NCBI RefSeq assembly: GCF_009363615.1
Contig: NZ_CP045384.1
Span: forward strand, 1,238,501-1,302,500
DNA from: Ruegeria sp. THAF33
GTDB taxonomy: Bacteria > Pseudomonadota > Alphaproteobacteria > Rhodobacterales > Rhodobacteraceae
DNA: 64,000 nt
Direction of reading: 5' to 3'
The position numbers and the translations under genes are program-made. Each line of letters opens with the position of its first letter. Within the stretch, counting starts at the first letter, position 1. The notes under the pieces are model-generated. The model was not told the origin of the DNA. It did not search any database and worked only from the letters and a program-made list of their open reading frames with translations. This document shows, piece by piece, positions 53,992 to 63,142 of this stretch.

Positions 53992-55473
53992 TCACCGCAT
54001 GACGAATGGGTTCGACATTGGCTGTTCCGACGTATTTAGCCAGACGGTTTTGGTCCTTGTGTAATCGTGAATTGCCTCGATCCCGGCTTCCCTGCCATAG
54101 CCGGATTGATTGTAGCCACCAAACGGAGCAATCGGGGACACCGCGCGATACGTGTTGATCCAACAAATTCCCGATTTCAGACGGGATGAAACCCGATGGG
54201 CGCGGGCAACATTTTCAGTGAAAACGCCAGACCCAAGCCCGAACAGCGAGTCGTTGGCCAATGCGATCGCTTCTTCTTCCGTGTCGAATGGCAGCAAAGA
54301 CATTACAGGGCCGAACATTTCGACCTTCAGCGTCTCGGTCTCTGGGTTCGAACATTCCACCAGCGTAGGGGCCATGAAGTTGCCCGGCCGGTCCAGAGGT
54401 TTCCCCCCGAAGCGGATGCGTGCGCCTTGTTCTGTGGCTTTCGCCAAAGTCGCCTGAATTCTTTCCACCTGAGCTGTGGTGCATAGCGGGCCAATATGGG
54501 TGGCCGTTTCCAATGGATCGCCGATTGCGACGCCCTTCATCTTCTCTTCGATCTTGTCAACAAGCGCTTCCAGTATCGAGCGATGTATCAACCCGCGCGA
54601 GCCGGCCACGCAGCTTTGACCCGAGGCGCCGAAGTTTCCCGCAATCAAACCATTGGCGGCGCCATCCAGATTGGCATCATCAAAAACGATGATCGGGGAT
54701 TTCCCGCCCAGTTCCAAAGTGGTCACCGCAAAGTTCTCAGCCGAATTGCGCACGACATGGCGCGCTGTTTCCGGGCCGCCGGTGAATGCGATCCGGTCCA
54801 CGTCCGGGTGCCGGGTAAGCGGGATGGCGCAGTTTTCGGCATCCCCCGTAATGACAGAGACGACACCGGGCGGAAAGCCAGCTTCATCGATCAGCCGCGC
54901 GAACTCCAGCATCGGAGCGGGCGCAATTTCAGAGGCCTTCAACACGACCGAACAGCCTGCTGCTATCGCGGGGCCAAGCTTGGTCGCGGTCAGGAACATC
55001 TGTGCGTTCCAGGGGACGATTGCGAGCACCACGCCAATCGGTTCGCGCTTGGTGAAGACGTGCATGTCCGGTTTGTCGATCGGAAGAACCGCCCCTTCGA
55101 TCTTGTCCGCAAGCCCTGCATAATATCGATAATAGTCACCGACATAGGCTGTTTGGCTTGCCGTCTCGGCAAGCAGCTTGCCGCTGTCTGTGGTCTCAAG
55201 CTGGCCCAGGTGTCCGGCGTTTTCCTCGATCAGTTCGGCAAGTTTGAACAACAATTTGCCGCGTGCGGTTTGCGTCATGTCGCGCCACGCGGGATCATCA
55301 AGTGACCGACGCGCGGCGGACACGGCGCGGTCAACGTCTTCGGGTGCGGCACAGGCGAAACTGGACCATTCTTGGCCCGTCGCCGGGTTTTGCGAATGCA
55401 TCACTTGCCCGCGTGCCCCTCCGGTCCACGCGCCGTCGATATAAAGCTGGAAATGTGGTTTCTGATGCATCAT
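53992..55473 (-). CDS. Aldehyde dehydrogenase
   Basis: 493 residues. NAD-binding and active-site motifs: PWNAQMFLTATKLGPAIAAG in outline near 154, VVLKASE, LELGGKSP with Glu254, and GQSCVAGSR with nucleophile Cys288. It oxidises an aldehyde to an acid with NAD(P). It is last in a five-gene minus-strand operon, six bases after the LLM monooxygenase gene. It could convert an aldehyde released by the oxygenase. Confidence 0.92.
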   Translation of the reverse strand: MMHQKPHFQLYIDGAWTGGARGQVMHSQNPATGQEWSSFACAAPEDVDRAVSAARRSLDDPAWRDMTQTARGKLLFKLAELIEENAGHLGQLETTDSGKLLAETASQTAYVGDYYRYYAGLADKIEGAVLPIDKPDMHVFTKREPIGVVLAIVPWNAQMFLTATKLGPAIAAGCSVVLKASEIAPAPMLEFARLIDEAGFPPGVVSVITGDAENCAIPLTRHPDVDRIAFTGGPETARHVVRNSAENFAVTTLELGGKSPIIVFDDANLDGAANGLIAGNFGASGQSCVAGSRGLIHRSILEALVDKIEEKMKGVAIGDPLETATHIGPLCTTAQVERIQATLAKATEQGARIRFGGKPLDRPGNFMAPTLVECSNPETETLKVEMFGPVMSLLPFDTEEEAIALANDSLFGLGSGVFTENVARAHRVSSRLKSGICWINTYRAVSPIAPFGGYNQSGYGREAGIEAIHDYTRTKTVWLNTSEQPMSNPFVMR

Positions 55474-55479
55474 CGATCC

Positions 55480-56514
55480 TTACTGAAACTTTGGCATGAC
55501 GTCGTCGATGAAACGGGCCAGCGATGCGCGTTTGCGTTCGAAACTCATACCGCTGTCTATCCAGAACGAATACTCATCATAACCCAGATCTTCATAACGT
55601 TTCAGACGTTCCGTGACCCCATCCGGGGTTCCAACAGTCAGATCGCGCGCCAGGTTTTCCGGTGCCATCATCGTGTTGGCCGCAATCTCTTCATCCGTCA
55701 ACGTCTGGATCAAGCCCTGCCGGACTGGCCGCTTGTTTTGAAACCAGGCCCCGAAGTAGTTGTAGAAGCGCGACAATTCCCGAGTGGCTAGACCCAGATC
55801 ATCATCGTCGCTGCCAACGTAAGTGTGATGCAGCAGCATGATCTTGGGGCGCGGCCCCTCATGGTTTGCGCACGCATCTTCAAAGCGGCCCATCAGCGTT
55901 TCAATCTCATGCATGCCCTGCCAGAGCGGTGTGACCTGAATGTTGAAGCCGTTCTGCACACCGAATTCATGACTGTTCGGATCCCGCGCCGCGATCCAGA
56001 TGGGCGGCCCGCCGGGTTGCACCGGTTTGGGGGCCGAGGTGGTGGCGGGGAATTTGAAATACTCTCCATCATGGGCACAGTCACCCGCCCACAGCCGGGG
56101 TAAAAGCGGCGCGATTTCCCGCATGCGCTGGCCAGCATCCCAGGCATCCATTCCCGGCATCATCCGTTCATATTCATACGAATAGGCGCCGCGGGCGATG
56201 CCCAGCTCGATACGGCCGCCTGTCATCAGGTCCGCCGCAGCCGTTTCGCCCGCCAGTTTGATCGGATGCCAGAACGGCGCAACAACTGTACCCGTGCCAA
56301 GCCGCACATTCTTGGTGTGATGTGCGATATCGACCAAAGACATCAAAGGGTTGGGCGCGATCGTAAAGTCCATCCCGTGGTGCTCGCCGGTCCAGACGGC
56401 GCGCATTCCCGCCTCATCGGCCATTTTACACAGCGCGATGAATTCTTCATACAGCTTCTCATGGGGTTGATCGGGGCTCAGCCGTTCCATGTGTGCAAAA
56501 AGGGAAAACTCCAT
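55480..56514 (-). CDS. LLM-class flavin-dependent monooxygenase
   Basis: 344 residues with the bacterial-luciferase fold: MEFSLFAHMERL at the start, DEAGMRAVWTGEHHGMDF near 36-53, VRLGTGTVVAPFWHPIKLAGETAAADLMTGGRIELGIARGAY in outline near 76-110, and PPIWIAARDPNSHEF near 170. Such two-component monooxygenases use reduced FMN from a separate reductase. The reductase gene is three bases upstream in the same operon, a strong contextual link. Confidence 0.9.
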   Translation of the reverse strand: MEFSLFAHMERLSPDQPHEKLYEEFIALCKMADEAGMRAVWTGEHHGMDFTIAPNPLMSLVDIAHHTKNVRLGTGTVVAPFWHPIKLAGETAAADLMTGGRIELGIARGAYSYEYERMMPGMDAWDAGQRMREIAPLLPRLWAGDCAHDGEYFKFPATTSAPKPVQPGGPPIWIAARDPNSHEFGVQNGFNIQVTPLWQGMHEIETLMGRFEDACANHEGPRPKIMLLHHTYVGSDDDDLGLATRELSRFYNYFGAWFQNKRPVRQGLIQTLTDEEIAANTMMAPENLARDLTVGTPDGVTERLKRYEDLGYDEYSFWIDSGMSFERKRASLARFIDDVMPKFQ

Positions 56515-56517
56515 CCA

Positions 56518-57435
56518 TCAGGTCCTTTCAGAAAAGCTGTGCACGTCGCCTTGCTGCGCACTGCCCAGATACAGTGAGAAGTCGCGGGTTCGGCTTTCCA
56601 GCGCGAAACGAGAAATCATGGTGGTGATTGGCGTCGTCGAGTAGGCAAGGGTTGCCAGGTCTTCAATCGCGACGGCCTCAAGCTTGCCGTGTTTGGGAAG
56701 TTCCGGCGCATTGCCCAATATGTAGACATTATGCGCTGTGGCATCGTCATAGACCGAGTAGACGACGCCAAGACATGCGTCGATGCCACGATCATGCAGA
56801 TCCTGCCGAAGGCTGTCGCGCAACTGTCGCCGGTCGGACAATGTGACCTGCGGCGGCCTGAAACCGGCTTCCGTTTTCTCAAGCAGCACGCGGCCTTCGT
56901 GTTCGATGATTGCGCCACAGACAATCTTGCGCCCCGTCGGTTCAAGCGCCCCCCGTTCCAGCCCAAGGCTGAAATACTGCCCGTTCGCGTAGCCCAGCGC
57001 CGGGCGGTCGTTGTGGGAATAGGTTTCGACCTGTCCGATCAGAACGCAATGGTCTCCTGCCTCGATCACTTGGTGGGTCCGGCAGGAGAATGTCGCGACC
57101 GCGCCGTTGATCAAAGGGATCTCTCGCGCGTCGAGGTCATGGTCGGTTTTGGCGAACCGGTCACCTTTGAAGCCGGCGAAAGTGTTGGACACATCCTCTT
57201 GCCCCTCGGCCAGAACACTCACCGTGAAATGGGTGCAGGTCGAGAATTCGCCGTATGAAGACAAGTTCTTGCCGGGGCAGACGATCAACAGCGGCGGGTC
57301 GAGCGAAACCGAAGTGAAGGAATTTGCCGTGAAGCCCAGGGCCATGCCAGAGGCGCTGCGCGTGGTAACGACGGTCACGCCGGTCATGAATTTGCCGAAT
57401 GCCCGCCGGAGGTCGCGGGGGTCGAGTTCGGTCAT
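56518..57435 (-). CDS. Flavin reductase with a degenerate Nudix-like C-terminal domain
   Basis: 305 residues. The N-terminal domain (about 1-157) is a HpaC-type FMN reductase: RRAFGKFMTGVTVVTTRS, GFTANSFTSVSLDPPLLIVC in outline, and AVATFSCRTHQVIEAGDHCVLIGQV in outline. Residues about 165-300 resemble a Nudix fold (CGAIIEHEGRVLLEKTEAGF) but the Nudix box reads LRDSLRQDLHDRGI, lacking the REXXEEXGU glutamates. It should supply reduced flavin to the LLM enzyme encoded next. Its start overlaps the hydrolase stop by four bases. Confidence 0.85.
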   Translation of the reverse strand: MTELDPRDLRRAFGKFMTGVTVVTTRSASGMALGFTANSFTSVSLDPPLLIVCPGKNLSSYGEFSTCTHFTVSVLAEGQEDVSNTFAGFKGDRFAKTDHDLDAREIPLINGAVATFSCRTHQVIEAGDHCVLIGQVETYSHNDRPALGYANGQYFSLGLERGALEPTGRKIVCGAIIEHEGRVLLEKTEAGFRPPQVTLSDRRQLRDSLRQDLHDRGIDACLGVVYSVYDDATAHNVYILGNAPELPKHGKLEAVAIEDLATLAYSTTPITTMISRFALESRTRDFSLYLGSAQQGDVHSFSERT

Positions 57436-58220
57436 GATTGCACCTCGCTTTGAAAGCTGGAAATGGCGGCGTTGACCTGACTTGCATGTGTCATCGGCAT
57501 CATATGGGCCGCCCCATCGATGATCAGCGCGCGGCCGTTCGGGGTGATTTCAGCCATTTTAAGCGATATGTCTGGGGTGGAGTTCGGCTCCTGACTGCCG
57601 GTTACGAACAGCGCGGGGCAGGCGAGTTTCTCCAGCGCGTCGCGCCGCGGATTTTCGTCTTGGGCAAAAACCGTATAGGCCAGCTTGTAAGCAGCCGGAT
57701 CCATGGCCGTCAGCCATTCGCAGCAGGCATCATGTTCAGGCGAACCGATGTCACCAAACCACCGGCGCAGCGTGCTGGTTGGGTCAACCGGTGTTTCCCC
57801 ATCCAGTCCCGCCGCACGTTTCTGAACCGCCAGTGCGGCCTTTGCGCTGCGTTCAAAAACGGCATTCATTGCCACGACGCCGCAAATCCGGTCGGGCGCC
57901 TTGGTGGCAAGATCCAACGCGATCATCGCGCCCATCGAGTGGCCGACAACAAGGACCGGACCGTTCAGATTGCCCAGCACGTTCCCTGCGGCATCACTGT
58001 ATTCCGACAGTTCCGCACCGAAAAATCTCAGCGGGCTTTCGCCGTGACCGGGCATGTCCGGTGCCGTCAGGCGCGCTTCAGAGGCCATCCCGTCCAACTG
58101 CGCGCCCCAGGCTTCGGCCCGCAGGCCAACCCCGTGCAGCAACAGGATGTCCGGACCTGCGCCTGTCTGGATGGCGGCCAGCCCGCCGATTTCAGACCGC
58201 GGCCGGGTTGTCCACGTCAT
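57432..58220 (-). CDS. Alpha/beta hydrolase
   Basis: 262 residues from ATG 58220, which gives the domain its normal start; a longer frame exists. The oxyanion loop ILLLHGVG lies near 25-32, the nucleophile elbow VGHSMG has Ser95, and a late Asp/His pair is likely in GSQEPNSTPD and DGAAHMMPM. It probably hydrolyses an ester or amide, or a C-C bond, in the same pathway as the flavin enzymes. The start overlaps the DUF1185 gene by 29 bases. Confidence 0.88.
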   Translation of the reverse strand: MTWTTRPRSEIGGLAAIQTGAGPDILLLHGVGLRAEAWGAQLDGMASEARLTAPDMPGHGESPLRFFGAELSEYSDAAGNVLGNLNGPVLVVGHSMGAMIALDLATKAPDRICGVVAMNAVFERSAKAALAVQKRAAGLDGETPVDPTSTLRRWFGDIGSPEHDACCEWLTAMDPAAYKLAYTVFAQDENPRRDALEKLACPALFVTGSQEPNSTPDISLKMAEITPNGRALIIDGAAHMMPMTHASQVNAAISSFQSEVQS

Positions 58221-58791
58221 GACCCAAATCCTTGAGATCCTGATACCGGTCGCCGATCCGGTGATGCGGTCTGCCCGAGGTTGCCGCCCCCAGCACGACG
58301 ACAATTTCGTCGTCGCGCGGTGCGTCCGGGATCGAGAATTGAACGGTCAGGTAGTGAGACCGCCGCCCGGCATCGTTTTTGTCCATCAATGGCACCATGA
58401 TCGGCGCATTTGCGGGGCCGCGCGTGTTCGTGAAAGCCAGATAGGATTTCGCGCTGACAGCCTGCCGGTAGTGATTGCCGAACCGAAGGGTATGAATAAT
58501 GCCCGAGGCGTGCTCGACCTCGCCATTCAATCCGACGACGGCTGCCTTGCCATAGGCTTCGATTGCGTCGCCACTGCCGGCCAACGCGATCATGCGGTCC
58601 GTCATCATCTTTCCCAATACGGGGCCATATGCTTGGATTTCCGGTTTGAGGTCTTCGACATATCGACCCGCCCAGGGATTGGTAATCACTGCGGCCACGG
58701 CAAACATGCGCCATGGCATTTCCGCAGGGCGAAATCCCTCGACAAGAACCTCCTCGTCGTAGGTAACAATCTTGCGTATTTCCGGCTTCAT
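58192..58791 (-). CDS. DUF1185 (amino acid synthesis family) protein
   Basis: 199 residues from ATG 58791 (GGAGAGG upstream). The motifs KIVTYDEEVLVEGFRPAEMP, AVAAVITNPWAGRYVEDLKP in outline, KAAVVGLNGEVEHASGIIHTLRFGNHYRQAV in outline, and SYLAFTNTRGPANAPIMVPL in outline match the family once called amino acid synthesis (PF06684). Crystal structures exist but no reaction is established to my knowledge. It is first in the operon and divergent from the GcvA-like regulator. Confidence 0.88.
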   Translation of the reverse strand: MKPEIRKIVTYDEEVLVEGFRPAEMPWRMFAVAAVITNPWAGRYVEDLKPEIQAYGPVLGKMMTDRMIALAGSGDAIEAYGKAAVVGLNGEVEHASGIIHTLRFGNHYRQAVSAKSYLAFTNTRGPANAPIMVPLMDKNDAGRRSHYLTVQFSIPDAPRDDEIVVVLGAATSGRPHHRIGDRYQDLKDLGHDVDNPAAV

Positions 58792-58897
58792 CACACCTCT
58801 CCTGTCGCGCTGGGAAAAGGTAGAAACGGGTGTGATTTTTGACAAACGATTGAATTATGTGCTTTCGCATTAAAAAGATTAATGGCTAACTTGATCA

Positions 58898-59740
58898 ATG
58901 GCAAAATCACTTCCCCCCCTGACCTGGTTCCGATCCTTCGAGGCGGCGGCCCGGACCCTGAGTTTTACCGCGGCGGCCGAGGAAATCGGCCTGACCCAAT
59001 CGGCCGTCAGTCAGCAGGTGAAATCCCTTGAGATCCGTCTGGGGACAGCGCTTTTCATAAGGCATCCGCGCAGTCTGGCCCTGACGGATGCAGGGCGGAA
59101 ACTGCTGCCCGAAGTCGGCAGTGCGCTTGAGGCGCTTGCCGCCGCCGCCGGAAGGGCTGACGCTAGCGCACCAGGAGATGTCCTGACAGTGGCCACATCT
59201 GTCAGCGTCGCGCAATGGGTCATCGCCCCAAACCTCGCGGACTTCACCACCCGCAATCCCGAGATCAGTGTGCGGCTGCTCAGCGCAATCTGGCCTGACG
59301 ATTTTCACGCGTCGCAAGCTGACGTTCAGGTCAGGTTCGGATCGGAAAAACAAGTGGGCAGGGGGGCCGAACGTTTGTGGCCGGACAGGCTTGTCGCTCT
59401 CAAGGCGCCGACGATTGCAGGGGATCCGTTTGACCTTCCCCTGATAGAGGCAGTCGGCACTTCAAGCGGATGGAAGACGTGGTTCGACAAGCAGGGCGTA
59501 CAGCGGCAGCCTGCCGTTTTCGTCGATACGTTCGGCATGGCGCTTCAATTGGCGGTTCATGGCAGCGGGGTTGCCCTGATCAGCGAGTTTCTGGCGAAAC
59601 ATGCGATGATAACCGGTCTTGTCGAAAGCGCACATGACAGCACCGTCGACTGCAACGAAGGGTATTATCTTTCCGCCAATGCCAGCAGTCCGGCGGCCAC
59701 ATTGTTTCGGGGCTGGTTGCTTGAACAGATAAGTGTTTGA
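58898..59740 (+). CDS. LysR-type regulator of the GcvA kind
   Basis: 280 residues. The HTH (about 1-62) reads PPLTWFRSFEAAARTLSFTAAAEEIGLTQSAVSQQVKSLE in outline, very typical of GcvA-like LysR proteins. The effector domain includes WPDDFHASQADVQVRFGSE and VALISEFLA. It is divergent from the DUF1185-hydrolase-flavin enzyme operon, 106 bases away, and is the likely controller of that operon. Inducer unknown. Confidence 0.92.
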   Translation: MAKSLPPLTWFRSFEAAARTLSFTAAAEEIGLTQSAVSQQVKSLEIRLGTALFIRHPRSLALTDAGRKLLPEVGSALEALAAAAGRADASAPGDVLTVATSVSVAQWVIAPNLADFTTRNPEISVRLLSAIWPDDFHASQADVQVRFGSEKQVGRGAERLWPDRLVALKAPTIAGDPFDLPLIEAVGTSSGWKTWFDKQGVQRQPAVFVDTFGMALQLAVHGSGVALISEFLAKHAMITGLVESAHDSTVDCNEGYYLSANASSPAATLFRGWLLEQISV

Positions 59741-59773
59741 TCAGGCGCGGGCCTAGGATCGTTCGTGCACCAC

Positions 59774-60958
59774 TCAGGGCTTGACGAATACTTTGCGTGG
59801 TCGTTTGCACAGACACTCTGCGGGACCGTTTTCCTTGATCAGGATGGTTTCGGTGATCGCAAGCCCCCAATCATCCATCCAGAGCCCGGGCATGAAGTGA
59901 AATGTCATGCCAGCTTCAAGGATCGTATTGTCTTCGTCCCGCAGCGAGATCGTGCGTTCGCCCCAGTCCGGAGGATAGCTGAGGCCGACAGGATAGCCAC
60001 AGCGAGCACCGCGTTCGATCCCCGCACGTTCGAGAGGCGCCGCCAGCGCTTTGGCGATATCCTTCGCGCGATTGCCGGGGCGTGCAGCCTCCAGACCGGC
60101 TTCCAACCCCTCGACCAAGGCGGCCTCGGCCCTTTTGAGATAGTCAGGCGGTTGACCCAGAAAAACCGACCGGCAGAACGGAGCATGATACCGGCGATAG
60201 CAGCCAGAGAGCTCGAAGAAGGTGCATTCGCCCGATTTGAACACATCTCCATTCCAGGTCAGATGCGGCGCGGCGGCATCTGAGCCGGACGGCAAAAGTG
60301 GGACGATGGCTGCGTAATCCCCCCAGTCATCACCGACGCCCGTGATTGCGTCATGGTAGATCTGTGCGACCAGCTCGTTCTTGCGCAGGCCGGGTTCAAC
60401 GCGCTCAAGCACGCCGTCAGTTACAAACTCTGAAATCCGGGCCGCCTTGCGCATCAGGGCGATTTCTTCGTCGGATTTCACGACCCGTTGCCAATTGACC
60501 AAGGCCGTTGCATCGATCAGGCTCGCCCTGGGCAGTTCCGTCGTCAGAGTAATATGGGCTTTGGCCGAGTAGTAATAATTGTCCAGTTCCACCCCAATTC
60601 GGCTTTGGCCGTGTCCGCAGTCCGCAATAAGTTTGGCCAGATCCTGCATTGGATGCCGTGTAGTCGACTGCACGAAGTGATCCGCGTATCCGAAAACCCG
60701 ATCGTCCCCCATCCACACCGTGCGCAGCGCACCGTTTGCATCCTGCCGGCGCCCCCACCAGATCGGGTCCGCGTCAAGAAAGATCAAGGCACCCTGGTGA
60801 ACGTAAAATGACCAACCCTCATACCCGGTGAGCCATCCGATGTTCGAAGGGTCTTCGACAAAAAGGCAGTCAATTCCCTTTGCGGCCATCTCCTTTCGGG
60901 TCTTGGCAAGACGGCGATCATATTCCGCCCGGCTGAAGGCTGGATCAGAGTGGGTCAT
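59774..60958 (-). CDS. M24-fold hydrolase, ectoine-hydrolase/creatinase-like
   Basis: 394 residues. The pita-bread fold is recognised from YDRRLAKTRKEMAAKGID and WLTGYEGWSFYVHQGALIF in outline, ending CLCKRPRKVFVKP. The sequence strongly resembles DoeA/EutD ectoine hydrolases. The dinuclear metal ligands of M24 peptidases are mostly absent: ELSGCYRRYHAP replaces DxG...D, GYPVGLS replaces GHG, and FHFMPG replaces EPG. It therefore is likely a metal-free hydrolase acting on a small cyclic or guanidino-like compound. The neighbouring doeB or eutBCE genes of ectoine use are absent. Confidence 0.8.
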   Translation of the reverse strand: MTHSDPAFSRAEYDRRLAKTRKEMAAKGIDCLFVEDPSNIGWLTGYEGWSFYVHQGALIFLDADPIWWGRRQDANGALRTVWMGDDRVFGYADHFVQSTTRHPMQDLAKLIADCGHGQSRIGVELDNYYYSAKAHITLTTELPRASLIDATALVNWQRVVKSDEEIALMRKAARISEFVTDGVLERVEPGLRKNELVAQIYHDAITGVGDDWGDYAAIVPLLPSGSDAAAPHLTWNGDVFKSGECTFFELSGCYRRYHAPFCRSVFLGQPPDYLKRAEAALVEGLEAGLEAARPGNRAKDIAKALAAPLERAGIERGARCGYPVGLSYPPDWGERTISLRDEDNTILEAGMTFHFMPGLWMDDWGLAITETILIKENGPAECLCKRPRKVFVKP

Positions 60959-61152
60959 TGGCGCCTCCGGTCAACAAAAGACTTTGGTTGACAGAACCCT
61001 ACCGATCCGCTCACGTCAACGAACGAAAATTCAGGGGGCTGCATGAAAGCCGATATCAATCTACACCGAACGGGCCATAGCACCGGGCCATTCAAGCGGT
61101 GTCGTTTCAACGGTTCAGCCTGCATGCGGCGCCCCACCTCTGAGGTCGCCGG

Positions 61153-62298
61153 ATGAGAGGGTTCGAGCCAGCAGAGTTCGCAGCGCGCGCCGAACGCGCA
61201 CAGGTGATGATGAATGCCGCGGGCCTGTCGGCGCTGCTACTGACCACGGAAACCGACGTGCGTTACTTTACCGGATACCTGACCAGATTCTGGGAAAGCC
61301 CGACCCGTCCGTGGTTCCTTATTCTGCCTGCGGTTGGAAAACCGGTTGCGGTCATCCCCTCGATCGGCGCCTCGTTGATGGGGCAAACCTGGATCGACGA
61401 CATCCGAACATGGAGCTCACCCGACCTTCAGGATGACGGCGTCTCGCTTTTAACGGATGCCCTGACGGAATTGACACCCCTCAAAGGCCGTATTGGAATG
61501 CCCGATGGTCACGAGACGCACGCGCGTATGCCCGTGTCGGATATTGAACGCCTGCGAAACAGGCTCGGTTCGCGCCACATCACCGGAGATCACGGTATTT
61601 TGCGCCAACTTCGCATAGTCAAATCCGAGGCGGAAATCGCCAAGATCGAAACCGCATGCGCCATAGCCGGTCGGGCCTTCGCCCGAGTTCCCGAGATTGC
61701 TCGGGCAGGCGTGCCTTTGGATGAAGTATTTCGCGGTTTCCAGATACTCTGTCTGGAAGAGGGTGCCGACTGGGTGCCGTATCTCGCAGGTGGGGCAGAG
61801 CAGGGCGGTTACTCTGACGTAATATCGCCGGCGTCTTCGTCCCCCTTGGAGGATGGCGATGTACTGATGCTTGATACCGGCTTGGTCTGGGATGGCTATT
61901 TCAGTGACTTCGACCGCAACTGGTCGGTCGGCCCAGCAATACCCGACGTGAAATCTGCTTACGCTAGGCTGATTGAGGCGTCTGATGCTGCTTTCGAGAT
62001 TGCCCGCCCCGGCGCCACCGCAGCAGAGCTGTTTCATGCCATGAACACCGTGCTGACCAAGGCATCCGAAAGCACAGATGCCGGTCGGTTGGGGCACGGG
62101 TTGGGAATGTCGCTGACCGAATGGCCGTCGCTCATCCCGACGGACCAGACAGTTCTTGAGCCAGGCATGGTGCTGACCTTGGAGCCGGGCGTTGCCGTTG
62201 GTGGCAAGATCTTGGTTCACGAAGAAAACATCGTCGTAACAGACGATGTTCCGCGCTTTATCAGCCCGCGTATCGGGCCGGAGATGATCCAGCTATGA
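61153..62298 (+). CDS. M24 family metallopeptidase (Xaa-Pro aminopeptidase-like)
   Basis: 381 residues. The C-terminal pita-bread domain has all metal ligands: Asp241 (LDTG), Asp252 (FSDFDRN), His315 (GHGLG), Glu344 (TLEPG) and a last Glu in HEENIVV near 357-358. The N-terminal domain (about 10-140) includes TDVRYFTGYLTRFW. It cleaves an imide or amide bond, probably Xaa-Pro-like. It is divergent from the metal-free relative and overlaps the EutA-like gene by four bases. Confidence 0.88.
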   Translation: MRGFEPAEFAARAERAQVMMNAAGLSALLLTTETDVRYFTGYLTRFWESPTRPWFLILPAVGKPVAVIPSIGASLMGQTWIDDIRTWSSPDLQDDGVSLLTDALTELTPLKGRIGMPDGHETHARMPVSDIERLRNRLGSRHITGDHGILRQLRIVKSEAEIAKIETACAIAGRAFARVPEIARAGVPLDEVFRGFQILCLEEGADWVPYLAGGAEQGGYSDVISPASSSPLEDGDVLMLDTGLVWDGYFSDFDRNWSVGPAIPDVKSAYARLIEASDAAFEIARPGATAAELFHAMNTVLTKASESTDAGRLGHGLGMSLTEWPSLIPTDQTVLEPGMVLTLEPGVAVGGKILVHEENIVVTDDVPRFISPRIGPEMIQL

Positions 62299-63005
62299 CC
62301 TACGTGCCTTACACGCTTGACGAGGACGACCCGCAAGCCCCGCCGCTTGGATTGATTGTTCTTCAAGTCGACGAGACGATTGAGCCGGAGTTCAGCACGA
62401 TTTTCTCGGGCCGGAAAAGCCCGTTGTATGTAACACGGATACCCAGCGGCATTGAAGTGACACCGGAAAGCCTGGCCGAGATGGAAGAGGCCCTGCCGGC
62501 GGCGGCGGGATTGCTGCCCAGCGCGCGTCCTTTCCGGGTGGTGGGTTATGGCTGCACGTCAGCAAGTTCCGTCATTGGATCAAAGCGTGTGGAGGAACTT
62601 GTCAAACAGTCGTGCAATACAAAAGAGGTTACGAACCCTTTGCGCGCGGCCACGGCCTGCGCCGCGGATCTTGGCGTGTCCAGGTTTGCGCTGCTGTCGC
62701 CTTATGTCGAAGAGGTCAACGCACCGCTGCGTGCCGCGTTTTCAGAAAACGGAATAACCATGGATGTTTTCGGGACATTCGGGCAGGCCGAAGAGGCAAA
62801 GGTTGCTCGGATTTCGGTGCAGTCCGTGATCGAGGCCGCGACGAAACTGGGATCTGATCCGTCGGTCGAGGCCGTTTTCCTCAGCTGTACCAATCTGCGC
62901 ACGATGGAAGCCATCCCCGAGATTCGCAAGCGGATCGGCAAGCCTGTTCTTTCAAGCAATCAAAGTCTTGCATGGCATATGGGTCGTCTCAATCTTGCTG
63001 ATTGA
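62295..63005 (+). CDS. Asp/Glu racemase superfamily protein (EutA/maleate isomerase-like)
   Basis: 236 residues. Two cysteine motifs typical of the superfamily are present: GYGCTSASSVIG with Cys87 and LSCTNLRT with Cys198. This arrangement is seen in arylmalonate decarboxylase, maleate isomerase and EutA of ectoine degradation. The reaction is therefore an isomerisation or decarboxylation of a dicarboxylate-type acid. The start overlaps the M24 stop (ATGA). A possible transporter gene follows 137 bases on. Confidence 0.85.
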   Translation: MTYVPYTLDEDDPQAPPLGLIVLQVDETIEPEFSTIFSGRKSPLYVTRIPSGIEVTPESLAEMEEALPAAAGLLPSARPFRVVGYGCTSASSVIGSKRVEELVKQSCNTKEVTNPLRAATACAADLGVSRFALLSPYVEEVNAPLRAAFSENGITMDVFGTFGQAEEAKVARISVQSVIEAATKLGSDPSVEAVFLSCTNLRTMEAIPEIRKRIGKPVLSSNQSLAWHMGRLNLAD

Positions 63006-63142
63006 AACAGCAAATATGATATGAATATTCGCAAAAGCGTCATCTAATGTTGCCAAGTGCCTACTGCATGGTCTTAACTGCTGACTACAGATCAATGAAA
63101 TCCGCAACTCTCGGATAATCATTTGACGCAACAGGGGGTCTT

